From a bacterium (GTDB taxonomy: Bacteria; Patescibacteria; JAEDAM01; Absconditabacterales; Absconditicoccaceae): a stretch of DNA of 48,164 nucleotides. Shown here one piece after another: positions 10,566-21,714 of the stretch (position 1 is its first letter; every line of letters starts with the position of its first letter). Location: NCBI GenBank assembly GCA_017442645.1, contig JAFRZH010000001.1, forward strand, positions 1-48,164, in the 5' to 3' direction. The notes under the pieces are model-generated. The model worked only from the letters and a program-made list of their open reading frames with translations. It did no database searches and was not told the DNA's origin. Both the position numbers and the translations under genes were made by a program.

Positions 10566-10606
10566 TTAAAAAAAAGTCTGACTCTCTAATAAGAAATCAG
10601 ATTTTT
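10566..10606 (-). terminator. Terminator overlapping the stop of the preceding gene
   Basis: On the minus strand AATCTGA (arm near 10597-10603) pairs with TCAGACTT (near 10574-10581), followed by a long T-run. The hairpin includes the TAG stop (10586-10588) of the exported protein gene and ends the operon that starts with the giant Cys-rich gene. Confidence 0.7.
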
Positions 10607-11368
10607 CTTCTTTTGTTTCAGATAATTATACATAGCTAGAGAAATTTCCCCATACACAAATTCCTGATCATCAATCTTAATGACAGAACCTCAAATTTTA
10701 GGATCTTCATGAGGAACCTTTTTCAACGGATTTCACATATTATAAAGAGTTCATACCACTCATGCATTATGAGAAAGATCAATTCACGATAAAGCCCAAC
10801 GATGTACAATATTTTTCACCAACAAAGTTGCTAGTTTTGCACTAAGAACATCATCATTAGTTATCGCAGCTTCAGTAATCTGCACATTTTTCAAATCATC
10901 TCCATAGCCATAAGCAAGAGCATCTGTTCTAATTTTTCGAGCAGTTCAAAGTTTAATTCCAGCAATTCAAACTGAAACATCATATGAACGAAATAATGTA
11001 GGAGTAGTATTTAAAATAGTATCTTTCAAGACTCCACGAACTCCCTTACAAGAAATTCTAATTTGTTCTCACAGAATTGCAGAAATAACCAAATCATAAT
11101 CCAATCCCAATTTTTCAGAATAAGATTTCAAAGTATCATTGAAAGTTTTTCTATCTTCTATCCCCTGGACAATAAACTGCACACACTTAGTTTGCATAAT
11201 TTCTTCTGGAAGAAAATATAAATCTTCTTGTTCTTTTGCTATTTCTACGGTTTGACTCTGCGATTTTGTATATCACTGATGTGAAAGAATATTCATCATC
11301 ATAATTCCACCAAACCAAAGAATAATACAAATAAAAATCACTAAAATACTTCTTCTAATTACCTGCAT
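10586..11368 (-). CDS. Exported protein, transglycosylase-like (DUF1402-like)
   Basis: A 260-residue protein ending in TAG, with an N-terminal membrane helix (SILVIFICIILWFGGIMMMN). The mature part has an E-containing start (AILGEQIRISC) and C-terminal motifs DLSHNAGVVGTLYNMGNP and PHEDPKIGGSV...YGEISLAMYNYL. These recall DUF1402-type lytic-transglycosylase-like proteins, in which a Glu attacks peptidoglycan and an N-x-GVVxTLYN segment follows. Several glycines in these motifs are TGA. It would act outside the membrane on the cell wall, perhaps to let the giant surface protein encoded upstream in the same operon pass. The family call is from motif memory and is not certain. Confidence 0.55.
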
Positions 11369-11412
11369 AAAAAACAATACCACAAACAAATAAAAAATCA
11401 AAAGCTATTTTA

Positions 11413-12177
11413 TTAAAAATCTTCCCTATCATAAGCTTCTTCAAAGAATTCTAAGACTGGATAAATTAATTTATAAGCCTTAATTAAATCTTTCATAAAC
11501 CTATCATCACAAAGTTCTAAATCATTGATATCGTGGATAAAGATCCAATCTTTATAATAAGCTAACTGTTCCAATAAAGCACTATCCTCCACAATATAAG
11601 CTTTTAAAAGTGAATTTCAAATCATTAATTTATCTTCAGAAGAAAGTTTCTCAAAAATTTCATAATGTTGTTGAATAAGCTGTTTTAACCTAACATTCGT
11701 TTTATAAGTATGATCAGGAGTATCAATACGATAAAATTTCATAAGTCTCTTATCATTCAAAAAGTTTCTCCAAAGATCCAAATAGTCAAGAAGATGAAGC
11801 CTAACCTTATTCTCATTTTTTTGACTAGGATAATAAACTCATCAAGCAATAAAACTTTTATTTCACGGTTGAAGGTGAAAATAAAAACAAGGCCTTCGAG
11901 ACTTTTTTCCTCCAACAGAAAAACAAGCTCAAAAATTCTCTTTATAAGGCTTTTTATCTTTTGAAAAACGAAGATCCTTATTAAATCTATAAATACAGTT
12001 CTTAGGTGTTAAATCTTCTAATCTAGGATTAATTTTTTTCAATTCTACCAATAACTTATCAACAAAATCCTCAAATCTTTTTTTCTCTTGCTGATAGAGA
12101 TCCCAATAGGTATGAAGCCAATGAGTAGAATTATTTTGAGCAACTGCCTCCAAGAACTTAAGAGTAACCTGAAACAT
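11413..12177 (-). CDS. DUF2461 (TIGR02453) family protein
   Basis: A 254-residue protein that matches the DUF2461 pattern along its length: TLKFLEAVAQNNSTHWLHTY at the start, FVDKLLVELKKINPRLEDL, then YRFNKDLRFSKDKKPYKENF followed by a TGA glycine (FGAC), GGKKSRRPCFYFHLQP and SFIAGGVYYP. The Gly after NF is conserved in the family, which supports reading TGA as Gly. The biochemical function of the family is not established as far as I know. It starts 40 bases after the giant Cys-rich gene and 44 bases before the exported protein, so it is probably in the same transcript. Confidence 0.85.
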
Positions 12178-12196
12178 ATTATCTAAAAATAAAAGT

Positions 12197-12239
12197 AAAA
12201 ATCTGACTGTTCTTTTTTTACAATCAAAAATCAGAAAGC
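12197..12239 (-). terminator. Weak hairpin after the giant gene
   Basis: On the minus strand TCTGA (12235-12231) and TCAGA (12206-12202) can pair across a 24-base loop and are followed by TTTTT. The stem lies across the stop codon of the giant gene. It may attenuate rather than block transcription into the DUF2461 gene 20 bases on. Confidence 0.35.
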
Positions 12240-15200
12240 ATTACCCCCTCAGATTGATTATAAAGAATTTTCAAACCTCTATTTCGAAGTATTGCATAAA
12301 TTTTATCCGTATCAGTAATATCATTCTTATAATCAGCATATTCACAAGGACAACTATTACAATTCGGCAAAATACACCATCAACAATCCATAGGGCATTC
12401 TTCACATCACTCCCCTTCTTCACAAGTTCAATTTCCACAAACAGGTCAAGGAATCGGAACATCAATTTTACAAGCATTTGAACAAATACCTTTTCCATTC
12501 ATATCCCCCTCATCACATTCCTCTCCTGCTGTCTGCTGATGATCTCCACAAACACTATCACATTTTTTTCAAAGATCAATCGGACAAGAACAATCTTCTC
12601 AAGGTTCAATTTTTCAATCTCCACAATCAGGATGTTCAGGATCAAAATAAGTACAAGCAATAGTACAAGATTTTTCATTCTCAAAAATTCCATTTTCATC
12701 TCACAAATCACATTCTTCCCAATCTTGTTTCTCACCATCTCAACAGGTTAAAAGGACACAATCTACTGTACAAATTCACTTATCTTTATAATCAAGATGT
12801 TCAGGATCACAAGGTTCATTAGGTTCCTTTTTACCATTTCCACACAATCACTGACAAGAACCACAATCTGAAGGACAATCCGTACACTTTTCATTTGCAG
12901 AACAAACTCAGTCTCAACATTTTGGATCTTCAGGTTTACATTTTTCCCCTAAATCTTGAGGACACTCAATACAATTATCCGTAAGATCCTCTTTCCCATT
13001 AGGACAATGCGTTTTTTCCTTACATTCTTTTGTACAATTGATAGTATCTTTTCCATTTTTCGCTGTTCAGAAATCACACTCCTCTCCTTGCTCAACAACT
13101 CCGTTTCAACATTCAGGCTTTTTTACTTTTTTACACATAGCACTACAAACACCATTAGCACCATTTTCAGCAGAACCATAATCACACTCCTCACCACGAT
13201 CAACATCAATAATTCAATTTCCACAATATTTTTGAGGATTTACTTCAACTTTACACTCAAACGTACATTTCCCATCACGACCATTTTGATCTCCATGATC
13301 ACACATTTCATTTGCCTCCAAAATTCCATTTCCACACGTCCCTTGACAGGCAGTTCAAAATTCAATCGGACAAGTTGTACAATTTTCCCAGTCCTGAATT
13401 TTACCATCTCAACATTGTGGAGTAGAAGGATCAAAACGCGTACAAGCAACTGTACAAGATTTTTCTCCCGTATAAACTCCATTATAACGTCCATTATCAC
13501 AAATTTCATCTCATTCTTGAACTCAATCTCCACAAGTTGTTTCTAAAGAAATACATAAATCTGAGCATTTTCCATCGTACCCATTCTGATTTCCATGATC
13601 ACATTGTTCCCCTCATTCTTTAATACCATTTCCACAAGAACTAGGACAAACTCCCATATCTTGCGGACAATTCAAACAAGTTTCTTGTGGATAATCTGGG
13701 TTTCAATTTCAACAAGGATCTGGACATTTTTCCAAATCTTGAGGACAATTTAAACACGTCTCACTTTTCCCCACATATCCATCTCAACAAACATTTTTAT
13801 GACAATTTTTCAAACAATCACTCTGAAGCGTTCCATTTTTTTCTCCATCATCACATTCTTCCGTTTGATCCTTATTTCAATCTCAACATTCTCCAACACA
13901 AATTTCACCTAAATCTTGAGGGCAATTTTCACACGTTTCTCAAACATCTTTTTCACCATTAGGGCATTTTGTACAAAGATCTCCTAAATCTTGAGGGCAG
14001 GTAAGACAAGTTTCTCATACATCTTTCTTATCATTTCCACAGGTAATTAATTTACAATCCTTTGTACAACTCTCTTCCATTCATTCGATACTTCGATCAC
14101 AAACTTCACCAACATTCAACGCTCCATTTCAACATAATGAAGGACAAGCTCAAACATCCTCTGGACAATTTTCACACGTTTCCCCTGAATCTATTTTTCC
14201 ATTTCCACAAGTTTTTAAATTACATCTCGTCGTACAATTACTGGATGTTGTCCCATTCTTTTCTCCATCGTCACAAACTTCTCAAATTTCTTTTTTCCCA
14301 TTTCCACAACGCATAAATTTACATTCCTTGGTACAATTATAGGCAATTTCTCCATTATGTTCTCAAGCATCACACTCTTCAAATAATTCTTTCGCTCCAT
14401 TTCAACATGAAAAAGGACATACTCCAACATCCTGAGGACAAAAATTACAAGTTTCTCACGGATCTATTTTTCCATTTCCACAAGGTTCAGGTTTACATTT
14501 TTCTCCTAAATCTTGAGGACAATTTTCACAATTTTCTCCTTTATCAATAATTCCATTGGGACATTTTTGTTTCCAAGTACAAGTCGAAGTACAATTTACT
14601 CCACTTAATCAATTTTGAAATTTACCGTAATCACAATCTTCTCAAAGCTCTAAAATTCCGTCTCAACAAAAAGGATTTAATTGAACAATTTGACAATAAG
14701 GATCACATTTTCCATCAATTCAATTCAATGTTCCATGATCACACTGTTCACCATTTCCATTATCCAATACTCCATTTCCACATTTTTCAGAAGGAATTCC
14801 AACAATTGTACAATCAAAGCTACATTGACCGTCAAATCCATTACGAGAACCATGATCACAAGCTTCTGTTAATTCCTTATATCCATCTCAACATCTTCCC
14901 TGACATTTATCTCAAAGATCTTCAGGACAACTATTACAATCTTCTCGATTTTCTACAATTCCATTTTTACAACTAACCAATTGACAAAAATTAGAACATT
15001 TACTATCAGAAGTCCCATTTTTTCGTCAATCATCACATCTTTCTCCAGGATCAAGAACTCCATTTCAACATTTTGTATAAGTACATTCTTGAGAACAGCT
15101 TTCTCTCATTTCTTCAATACTCCAATCGCATTGTTCTCCTTCATCAAGAATTCAATTTCAACAATTTTCAGTACAAGATCCAGCATCTCTAGGGCAAATT

Positions 15201-18200
15201 CAACATATTTCCCAAGAATCTTTTTTCCCATTAGGGCAATTTATACAAACATCCCCCAAATCTTGCGGACAATTCAAACAATCTTCCTCATCATCCTTAA
15301 TACCATTTCCACAAGTTAATAAAGTACAATCAAAAGAACATTTTCCATCATATCCATTTACTGCTCCATGATCACATGCTTCTCAAATTTCTTTTTTTCC
15401 ATTTCCACAAGACCTAGGACAAACTCCATAATCTTGAGGACAATTTCTACAATCTTCATTTTCATCTTTTTTTCTATCACCACAATAAGGAAGGCAGTCT
15501 TTAGTATCTTGAGCACATTCTCTACAATTTTCCGTTTTTCAGACCTGGGAATCTCCACAATGCTCTTTTTCCTTACATTCATTTGTACAATTAATTCCTA
15601 CCGTTCCATTAACACCACTTCCATAGTCACAATCCTCCGTCTGATCAACTTTCCCATCTCAACAATCCCCAATACAAATATCCCCTAAATCTTGAGGGCA
15701 AGTATCACAAGTTTCTCCTGGATCCTTCTCTCCGTTTGAACATTCGCTACAAAGACCTCCTAAATCTTCAGGACAAGTATTACAAGTTTCATAAAGATCT
15801 TTCTGTCAATTTCCACAAGTTTTTAATTTACAATCCTTTGTACAAAGATCTTTCATTCCTTCAACACTTCGATCACAAGCTTCTCCAAGATTCAACGCTC
15901 CATTTCAGCATAATGAAGGACAAGCTCAAATATCTTGAGGACAATTTTCACACGTTTCCCCTGAATCTATTTTTCCATTTCCACAAGTGCTTAATTGACA
16001 ACGAGTTGTACAAGTACTTGCAGTTGTTCCATTTTTTTCTCCATCATCACAAACTTCTCAAAAATCCTTTTTCCCATTTCCACAACGCATAAATTTACAT
16101 TCCTTCGTACAATTATAAGAAATTTCTCCATTATGTTCTCAAGCATCACACTCTTCAAGTAATTCTCTCACCCCATTTCAACACGAAAAAGGACATCCAT
16201 TTTCTCAACAGGAATTCTCTATTGTACATTCATTCGTACAGTTGCTTCAGACTTTTCCATTATTTTCTCCTTCATCACATTCTTCATTTTCCGTAAGAAT
16301 CCCATCACCACAACGAACTTTTTTTAAGCAAATAACTCATAAATCAACGGGACAAGTTTCGCATTTTTCTCACGGATCAATAACTCCATTTCCACAAAGA
16401 GGCTGATCAGAAGTAAATTTTTTACAATCAATCCTACAATCACTAGTCCAATTCTTCCCTTTTCAATTATCACATTCCTCTCAAGGATCAAGCGTTCCAT
16501 TTCCACAAAGAGAAGGAGAAGGAACATCTTCAGGACAATTTTCAAACGTTTCTCCTTCCTCTGCAATTCCATTTCCACATAAAATACAAGGACCACCAAC
16601 ATCATAAGGACAAGTTAAACAAGTTTCTCATGGATCAATAACTCCATTTCCACATCAACTATCTCAAAGATCCGTATCATCACAAAGAGGATTTCTTTGA
16701 TTTTGAGATGAAGACGAAAGAACTGATACTAAAGAAGTCAAAGGAGAATTATTCAATAAAATATCTTGTGTACTTGACCAAGAAGAATTCGATCATAAAG
16801 TATTTTTAGCAAAACTTCCATAAAATGGGCATCCATTCCACTTTTCAGGTCCAGGCAAAGCAGGACATTGATCTTGAGAATCAGGAATTCCATCTCAATC
16901 ACGATCTCCATCCTTTACGAAAGTTTGTCATTGTTGCGTTGTAGTAATTTTTTCTCCATCAGAAGAACTTCAATTATCTTGTCAAACAGTATTTTGTTGT
17001 GAAATTTCTCCGTTTTTCATTTTTTGTAAAAGGCTTGAAACATCAAAACTTCATTCACAGACATCTCCAACTCCATTATTATTCAAATCTTCTTGCAAAG
17101 GATTAAAATCAAAAGTACAATTATCTAAGCTACAAACTCAAAAATTTCTAAGAAAAATCTGAATATTAAGATTATTTCAGATTCCATTCTGATTTTTGCT
17201 TTTTTTTCAAGTTTCATCAATATCATCAAAATGATAGCTACAATCTGAATTTTCATACAAAATCATCCCCAAAAGATTCTGTTTACCATCTCCATCAATA
17301 TCATCATCACAAATATCTGGAATTCAATCTTTATCCATATCACAATGATAAACTTTATTTAAAGTTCATTTTTTTCGTAAATCATAACATTTATCACCTT
17401 GAACTTGATCATCATTACCTCTAACTTTACCGATAATTACTTCTCCTTGATTTTTAAGATTAATACAAGCATTTACCATAAAATGAGTAGTTACATTTTT
17501 ATTTCACAAAGAATAATAAATATGAGAAACATCATTTCAAACTTTAGTAACATTTGAATCAAAATTCGTAGAGATTTTTTCAATCTGAGGACAAAGAAGA
17601 GTTGACAATGAAGAATTTAAACCATTATTTTGATAATTCCAATGAACTTTTGATGCACAGAAAAAATTAATCAATGGATTATCAAGATAAAAAGTAATCG
17701 TCGTTATAAACTTTTCTCAAGAAACAAGGGTAAGAACTTGTTGCACGGTTTTTTGTCAAGAATGAGGGAAACGATGTTCTTTATACAAATTATTATCATA
17801 CTCCTCTACCCCATTTTCCCAAATCCACCTAATCATAGAAATTTCATTTTGATTAATACCATTCAAAAGAGTAGTAAATTGACTTGGAGTTCAAAGAGGA
17901 TTAGAAACTACTTTTAAAGACACACTTTTTCATCGACCTTGAGAAGAATTTCCTTTTCCAACAACCTTCACCGTTGTTGAAGCTACTGCCTTTAAAACTC
18001 ATTTTTCATATCACTTAAGTTGGACTAAATGTAAACCTTCTTTTTCAAAAATATGAACAATATTTTCTGAAATTCCAACCGTTTTTACCGTTCCATCATC
18101 AAAACTCCAAACAGCTTTATCAAAATTTCCAGAATAAAGAGCAGAAAAAGCAGTTTTAGTTGAAGAAAAAATACTTTTAATTTCCAAGGAATATTGTTGA

Positions 18201-19591
18201 TTTTTAGGAATACCAAGATAAACTTCCATGCTTGCAGTTAATTTCATTCCTTGACTAGTTGTAGCAATAGCTGTAATAAGATATTTTCCTTTATTCTCAT
18301 AAATATGAGACATTTTTAAATTCGAAGAATCTGTTATCTGATTATCTCACCACTGCCAATGGATAGTTTTTATTTTCTGATCAGTATCAACAGAAACAGA
18401 AACTTTAGAAGGAATATTTTGATCAATATTATCAACAGAAATAAAAAATTTTCCCTCTTGAACATCATCTACCAAAAAATTCAAAGAATCAATATCACTC
18501 TCTCATCAAAATCAATTTCACTCTCCTTGTCAAGCTTGTGTTAACTTACTCAAAACAATATGATTATAATCATCTACGATGCCCAAAGGATTAATATCTT
18601 GTCCATTAATAGTACTATCACAAACATCTCAAATACCATCTCCATCAAAATCCATTTGACTAGGGTTATAATCATAGACACAATTATCACCAATATTATT
18701 CACTCAATCACAATCATAATCAAAATTAAATTCACAAGCAGAATACTGACTAAAAATAACATCAAAAATATCAAGCACCTCAGCTCATCAAATAGGAGAA
18801 AGAAGTCAAGATAAATTACGAGAAGTAATAATTCATTCATTTAAAAGTACATTTACTTCGCTAATTGGCCAAGCTCATTGTTTTAAATTTCCTTGAGGAA
18901 GAAATCAACATTCTCCTAAGTTATACATACAATAACTTAAATAAGCTTGAAACTCCTTTTTCGAATGAATTCAAATTCTTTGAGGAGTCGAAGTATAAAT
19001 TTCTTTCGATTCTTCCGAAAGTGCAATATAACTCAAACTATCCTTGGAAAGATTTCTATACCATTGATAAATATTTCCCCAATTAGGAGTATAATGTTCC
19101 CAAAGTTTAGGCTGAATAATATTCAGGACTACTTGAAAAAAATCCGCTTTAGAAGTTGAATTATTTCAACAAAAGTTCCCTTTACAAATGGTAGAACTCA
19201 CAGGATATCATCTCATATATTGTCTATTTTGATCTCAGACATAAGCAACACAATAATAAAAAGAATGCTGATTCCAATTCGCTCACAAATATTTAATATC
19301 ATTAAAATTATTATCAGGATTTTGAATAAAATCATTCCAATAATTAAAATTATAATATTGTTTAGTCCAATCATCAGGAATAAAACAATCCTGACAATCA
19401 ATAATATTAAGAATTCTCGCCAAATCGTAACGTGAAATTTCTTTTTTTTGTCTAAAAGTATCTTCCGTAAATCCAATTTTTTCCAAAGAGTCAAAAAAAG
19501 GTGATTTTCCAAAAGAAAATCATTGAAAACACAAAAAAACAAGTCCTAAGACGAAAAAAATTCAAATTTTTCCTCTTTTTAAAAAAGTCAT
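12218..19591 (-). CDS. Giant secreted Cys-rich repeat protein with PKD-like and thrombospondin type 3-like regions
   Basis: A 2457-residue continuous frame (start ATG 19591, stop TAA) only if TGA is Gly; dozens of TGA codons occur. An N-terminal signal helix (IFFVLGLVFLCFQGFSFG) is followed by a unique region to about 300. Calcium-binding-type repeats (DFDGDGIGDVCD near 310; DMDKDGIPDICDDD and DGDRDGDGIPDSQDQCP later) flank PKD/Ig-like segments (about 330-700). From about 975 to 2420 come tandem Cys repeats of the type CGNGxxDxGExCDxGxxNG...C...C and CxxCPxDxG, resembling the Myxococcus Cys-rich/DUF4215 class. The same repeat Gly alternates between GGA and TGA, which is strong internal proof of recoding. 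It is probably exported and disulphide-rich, and could act in adhesion or as a surface coat. No sortase motif or C-terminal anchor is visible. Confidence 0.9.
14024..14420 (-). repeat. Intragenic duplicated block, copy A
   Basis: This block of about 397 bases matches 15800-16196 at a constant offset of 1776 bases (592 codons) with no visible indel. Both encode the same order of Cys repeats (a CDAGEHNGEI unit, KFMRCGNGKK, GEVCDDGEKNGTT, GKIDSGETCENCP, CGNGALN, CTKDCKL). Confidence 0.75.
15800..16196 (-). repeat. Intragenic duplicated block, copy B
   Basis: This is the partner of 14024-14420. Nucleotide identity is high by eye, including non-selected third positions, so the duplication is younger than the rest of the repeat array. 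Confidence 0.75.
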
Positions 19592-19740
19592 AAGAAAAGA
19601 ACACATTAAAAAAGACTATTATAAGTAGAAAAGAAGTATAAAACCTTCCCTCATTATAAATAGGAATTTTCCTCTTATTTGCAAAGTTTTTTTTTCTTTT
19701 TTTCACCATTTTTATAAAAAAGACATCAATTCATTTTTCG

Positions 19741-20199
19741 TTACAAAAAAGGAGAAAAATCTGTCTCTAAAATAACTCTTTGCATTTTCATACCAAGATG
19801 TTGATACATTGCAAGTGCATTTTCATTAAATCACCAACAACAAAATTCAAGTCATAAACAATGATTCTCAAGTCCTATTTTTTTAATTTCATTAATTAAA
19901 AACTTTCAATAACCTTTTTTTCTCTCTTTTTCTGTAATAAAAAGTTCCTTAATCCAAATAATTTTTTTCCCTTCATCTTTAAAGGTATAATAGACAAATC
20001 AAACAAGTTTTTTTTGTCAATCTTCTAAAACAAGAAAATTACCTGTTTCTATAGCAATCTTCAAATTTTGTTTAACGCTTTTATCATCTCACAAATAAAA
20101 ATAATCAGGTCTAGCCTGTGCATGAAATTGTAAATTTGCTTGATAAAAAGAAAATAAATCTGACGCTATATCACGAATTTCTGCTTTTCTAAGATACAT
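19741..20199 (-). CDS. GNAT family N-acetyltransferase
   Basis: A 152-residue protein with the GNAT order of motifs: strand VLEDGQKKLVGFVYYTF, motif A KELFITEKERKKGYGKFLIN (acetyl-CoA pyrophosphate loop ERKKGYGK, a variant of RxxGxG/A), then motif B LGLEFCCWGFNENALAMYQH ending in the LGMK turn. A TGA codon encodes Gly in this last part (WGFNENA). It would transfer an acetyl group from acetyl-CoA to an unknown amine. It is divergent from efp, with 211 bases between the starts. Confidence 0.85.
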
Positions 20200-20308
20200 A
20201 ATAAAAACATAAAAGGAATAAAAGAATAAACTATCAAATAAGTATATAAAATCATTTTCTTTTCAAGTTTTTATCCTTTTCTACTTTCCATTCTATTTTT
20301 TTAAATTT

Positions 20309-20357
20309 CTTGTTTATTTTTCTTGTTTATTTTTCTTGTTTATTTTTCTTGTATTTT
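20309..20357 (+). repeat. 13-bp tandem repeat upstream of efp
   Basis: Three full copies of CTTGTTTATTTTT (20309, 20322, 20335) and a partial fourth from 20348. The last TTGTAT of the array doubles as the -35 element of the efp promoter. Confidence 0.85.
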
Positions 20358-20376
20358 AATTTAAAATACTTATACA
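20349..20376 (+). promoter_or_regulatory. Promoter of efp
   Basis: TTGTAT (20349-20354), a 16-base spacer and TATACA (20371-20376), 34 bases before the ATG. The -35 lies at the edge of the 13-bp tandem repeat, so changes in repeat number would move the upstream DNA but not the spacing. Confidence 0.5.
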
Positions 20377-20410
20377 AAAAATTGTATTTTTTAAATTCTA
20401 TTTTTATACT

Positions 20411-20965
20411 ATGGTTAAAGTTACAACCTCAGATGTAAGAAAGGGAATGATCCTACTTATTGAGAATCAACTTTTTAAAGTTACAGAAACAATGCATACT
20501 CATATGGGAAGATGAGGAGCAGTAGATACTTATAAAGTAAAATCTGTAGTTACAGGAAAATCAAATACTTTTACTTATCATTCAGGAGATATTCTTGAAC
20601 AAGCTGAAGTAAACACACAAAACGCTGTTTATCTTTATAATTCAGGAGATACGTATTCTTTCATGGAAAATGATAGTGGAGAAATTTTTGATTTAGATAA
20701 AAGTTTGATTGAGGATATTACAGGATATCTCAAAGATAATCTTGATGTATTTCTTCAAATTTACAATGGGAATGTTATCAACGTATTACTTCCTTCAACT
20801 ATTACTTATAAAATTACGTCAACAGTACCAGGAGTAAAAGGAGATAGAGCACAAGCAGGTACAAAACCAGCTACTATTGAAACAGGGATGGAAATTCAAG
20901 TTCCTCTTTATAAAGAAGAAGGAGATGAAATCACAGTAAATACACTTACTGGAGTTGTAAGTTAA
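20411..20965 (+). CDS. efp: Elongation factor P
   Basis: A 184-residue, full-length EF-P: an N-terminal KOW-like domain (VTTSDVRKGMILLIENQLFKV), middle OB domain and C-terminal OB domain ending VNTLTGVVS, with the signature VPGVKGDRAQAGTKPATIETG. EF-P binds near the ribosomal E site and rescues stalling at polyproline. The loop that contacts the P-site tRNA reads HMGRGGAV, so Arg34 takes the place of Lys34 of E. coli EF-P, and Gly35 (20513-20515) is encoded by TGA. An Arg at this place occurs in EF-Ps modified by rhamnosylation; no EarP-like gene is visible in the window. A terminator follows at 20992-21024. Confidence 0.95.
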
Positions 20966-20991
20966 AATTACCCAAAAAAATGGCTTATTAC

Positions 20992-21024
20992 AAAAAAGAG
21001 GATAATAAAAATATCCTTTTTTTT
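20992..21024 (+). terminator. Terminator of efp
   Basis: AAAAAAGAGGATA (20992-21004) faces TATCCTTTTTTTT (21012-21024) across a 7-base loop, with one unpaired position in the stem and a T8 run. Confidence 0.75.
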
Positions 21025-21117
21025 ATTGCTAAATTAACAGTAAAATAACTTTTTCTTTATATTTCCAATAGAAAGCCACCATAAGAATCAGATTAAATCA
21101 GATTAAAGGATTAAAAT

Positions 21118-21146
21118 TTGACATCAAATAAAAAAATAAATATAAT
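21118..21146 (+). promoter_or_regulatory. Consensus sigma70 promoter
   Basis: Perfect TTGACA (21118-21123), a 17-base spacer and perfect TATAAT (21141-21146). It places the transcript start near 21153 and so decides for ATG 21178, against the TTG at 21118, as the start of the next gene. Confidence 0.85.
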
Positions 21147-21177
21147 AAAAACGTTTTATTTAATAAAAAAAAAAGAA

Positions 21178-21714
21178 ATGGCTGAAGAAAACACACAAGT
21201 TATGTCACCAGAACCAGCACAAATTACATCATGGGCAACTTCAAATACAATTGCAATGCCTACAGATGACGAACTCTGTTCTATGCTTGTAAAAGCTGCT
21301 GACGAAGGAGTACATGAAAACATTAGATCTATTGTAAAAACAATGACAGGATATGTCGAAAAAGCAAAAGAGGTAGTTAAAGAACTTATTTCTTTTGATC
21401 CTGCAAATGGTATTTCTCTTAGAATGACAATTGCTACAGGAGACGAAACACTCACTCACTTTATCGATAAACAAAATTTTTTGATAAAAGCTGCAGCGAA
21501 AACCCTAATGATTACCGTCGGAGCAAATACTTTTGGTTCTTTTATCAGTAAAATGAAACATTCAGCAGATCCAACTGATAAAAGTGTAACAATCAATACA
21601 ACAAGCAATATTTTGATTAAATTCTTCGAAAAAATTGGTTCTGTATATAAAATTAATGAAACTCCAGAATCTATTAGAGCAAAAGTTGAAGATCTTTTCA
21701 ATCAAGTTGCTTAA
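21178..21714 (+). CDS. Hypothetical cytoplasmic protein
   Basis: A 178-residue protein with no TGA codon. It begins MAEENTQVMSPEPAQITSW after an A-rich leader containing AAAAAGAA, and runs as a mostly helical, soluble, slightly acidic protein. It has no signal peptide, Cys or known motif that I recognise. The promoter at 21118-21146 is a perfect consensus, so the gene is probably strongly expressed. It overlaps the convergent nucleosidase-like gene by four bases (stop codons share 21711-21714). A conserved CPR-specific protein is possible but not testable here. Confidence 0.75.
   Translation: MAEENTQVMSPEPAQITSWATSNTIAMPTDDELCSMLVKAADEGVHENIRSIVKTMTGYVEKAKEVVKELISFDPANGISLRMTIATGDETLTHFIDKQNFLIKAAAKTLMITVGANTFGSFISKMKHSADPTDKSVTINTTSNILIKFFEKIGSVYKINETPESIRAKVEDLFNQVA

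Noticed and set aside
12254..16092. Many plus-strand ORFs rich in Ile/Ser/Thr or His/Phe/Asn opposite the Cys-rich gene
   Set aside because: They are antisense shadows of the repeated Cys and Gly codons on the minus strand, and their repetitive composition follows from that. They have no starts or terminators of their own.
12218..16700. Periodic sequence that might be a CRISPR array
   Set aside because: The unit lengths vary in multiples of three, the repeats encode a Cys-rich protein in one open frame, and no identical direct repeat with unique spacers is present.
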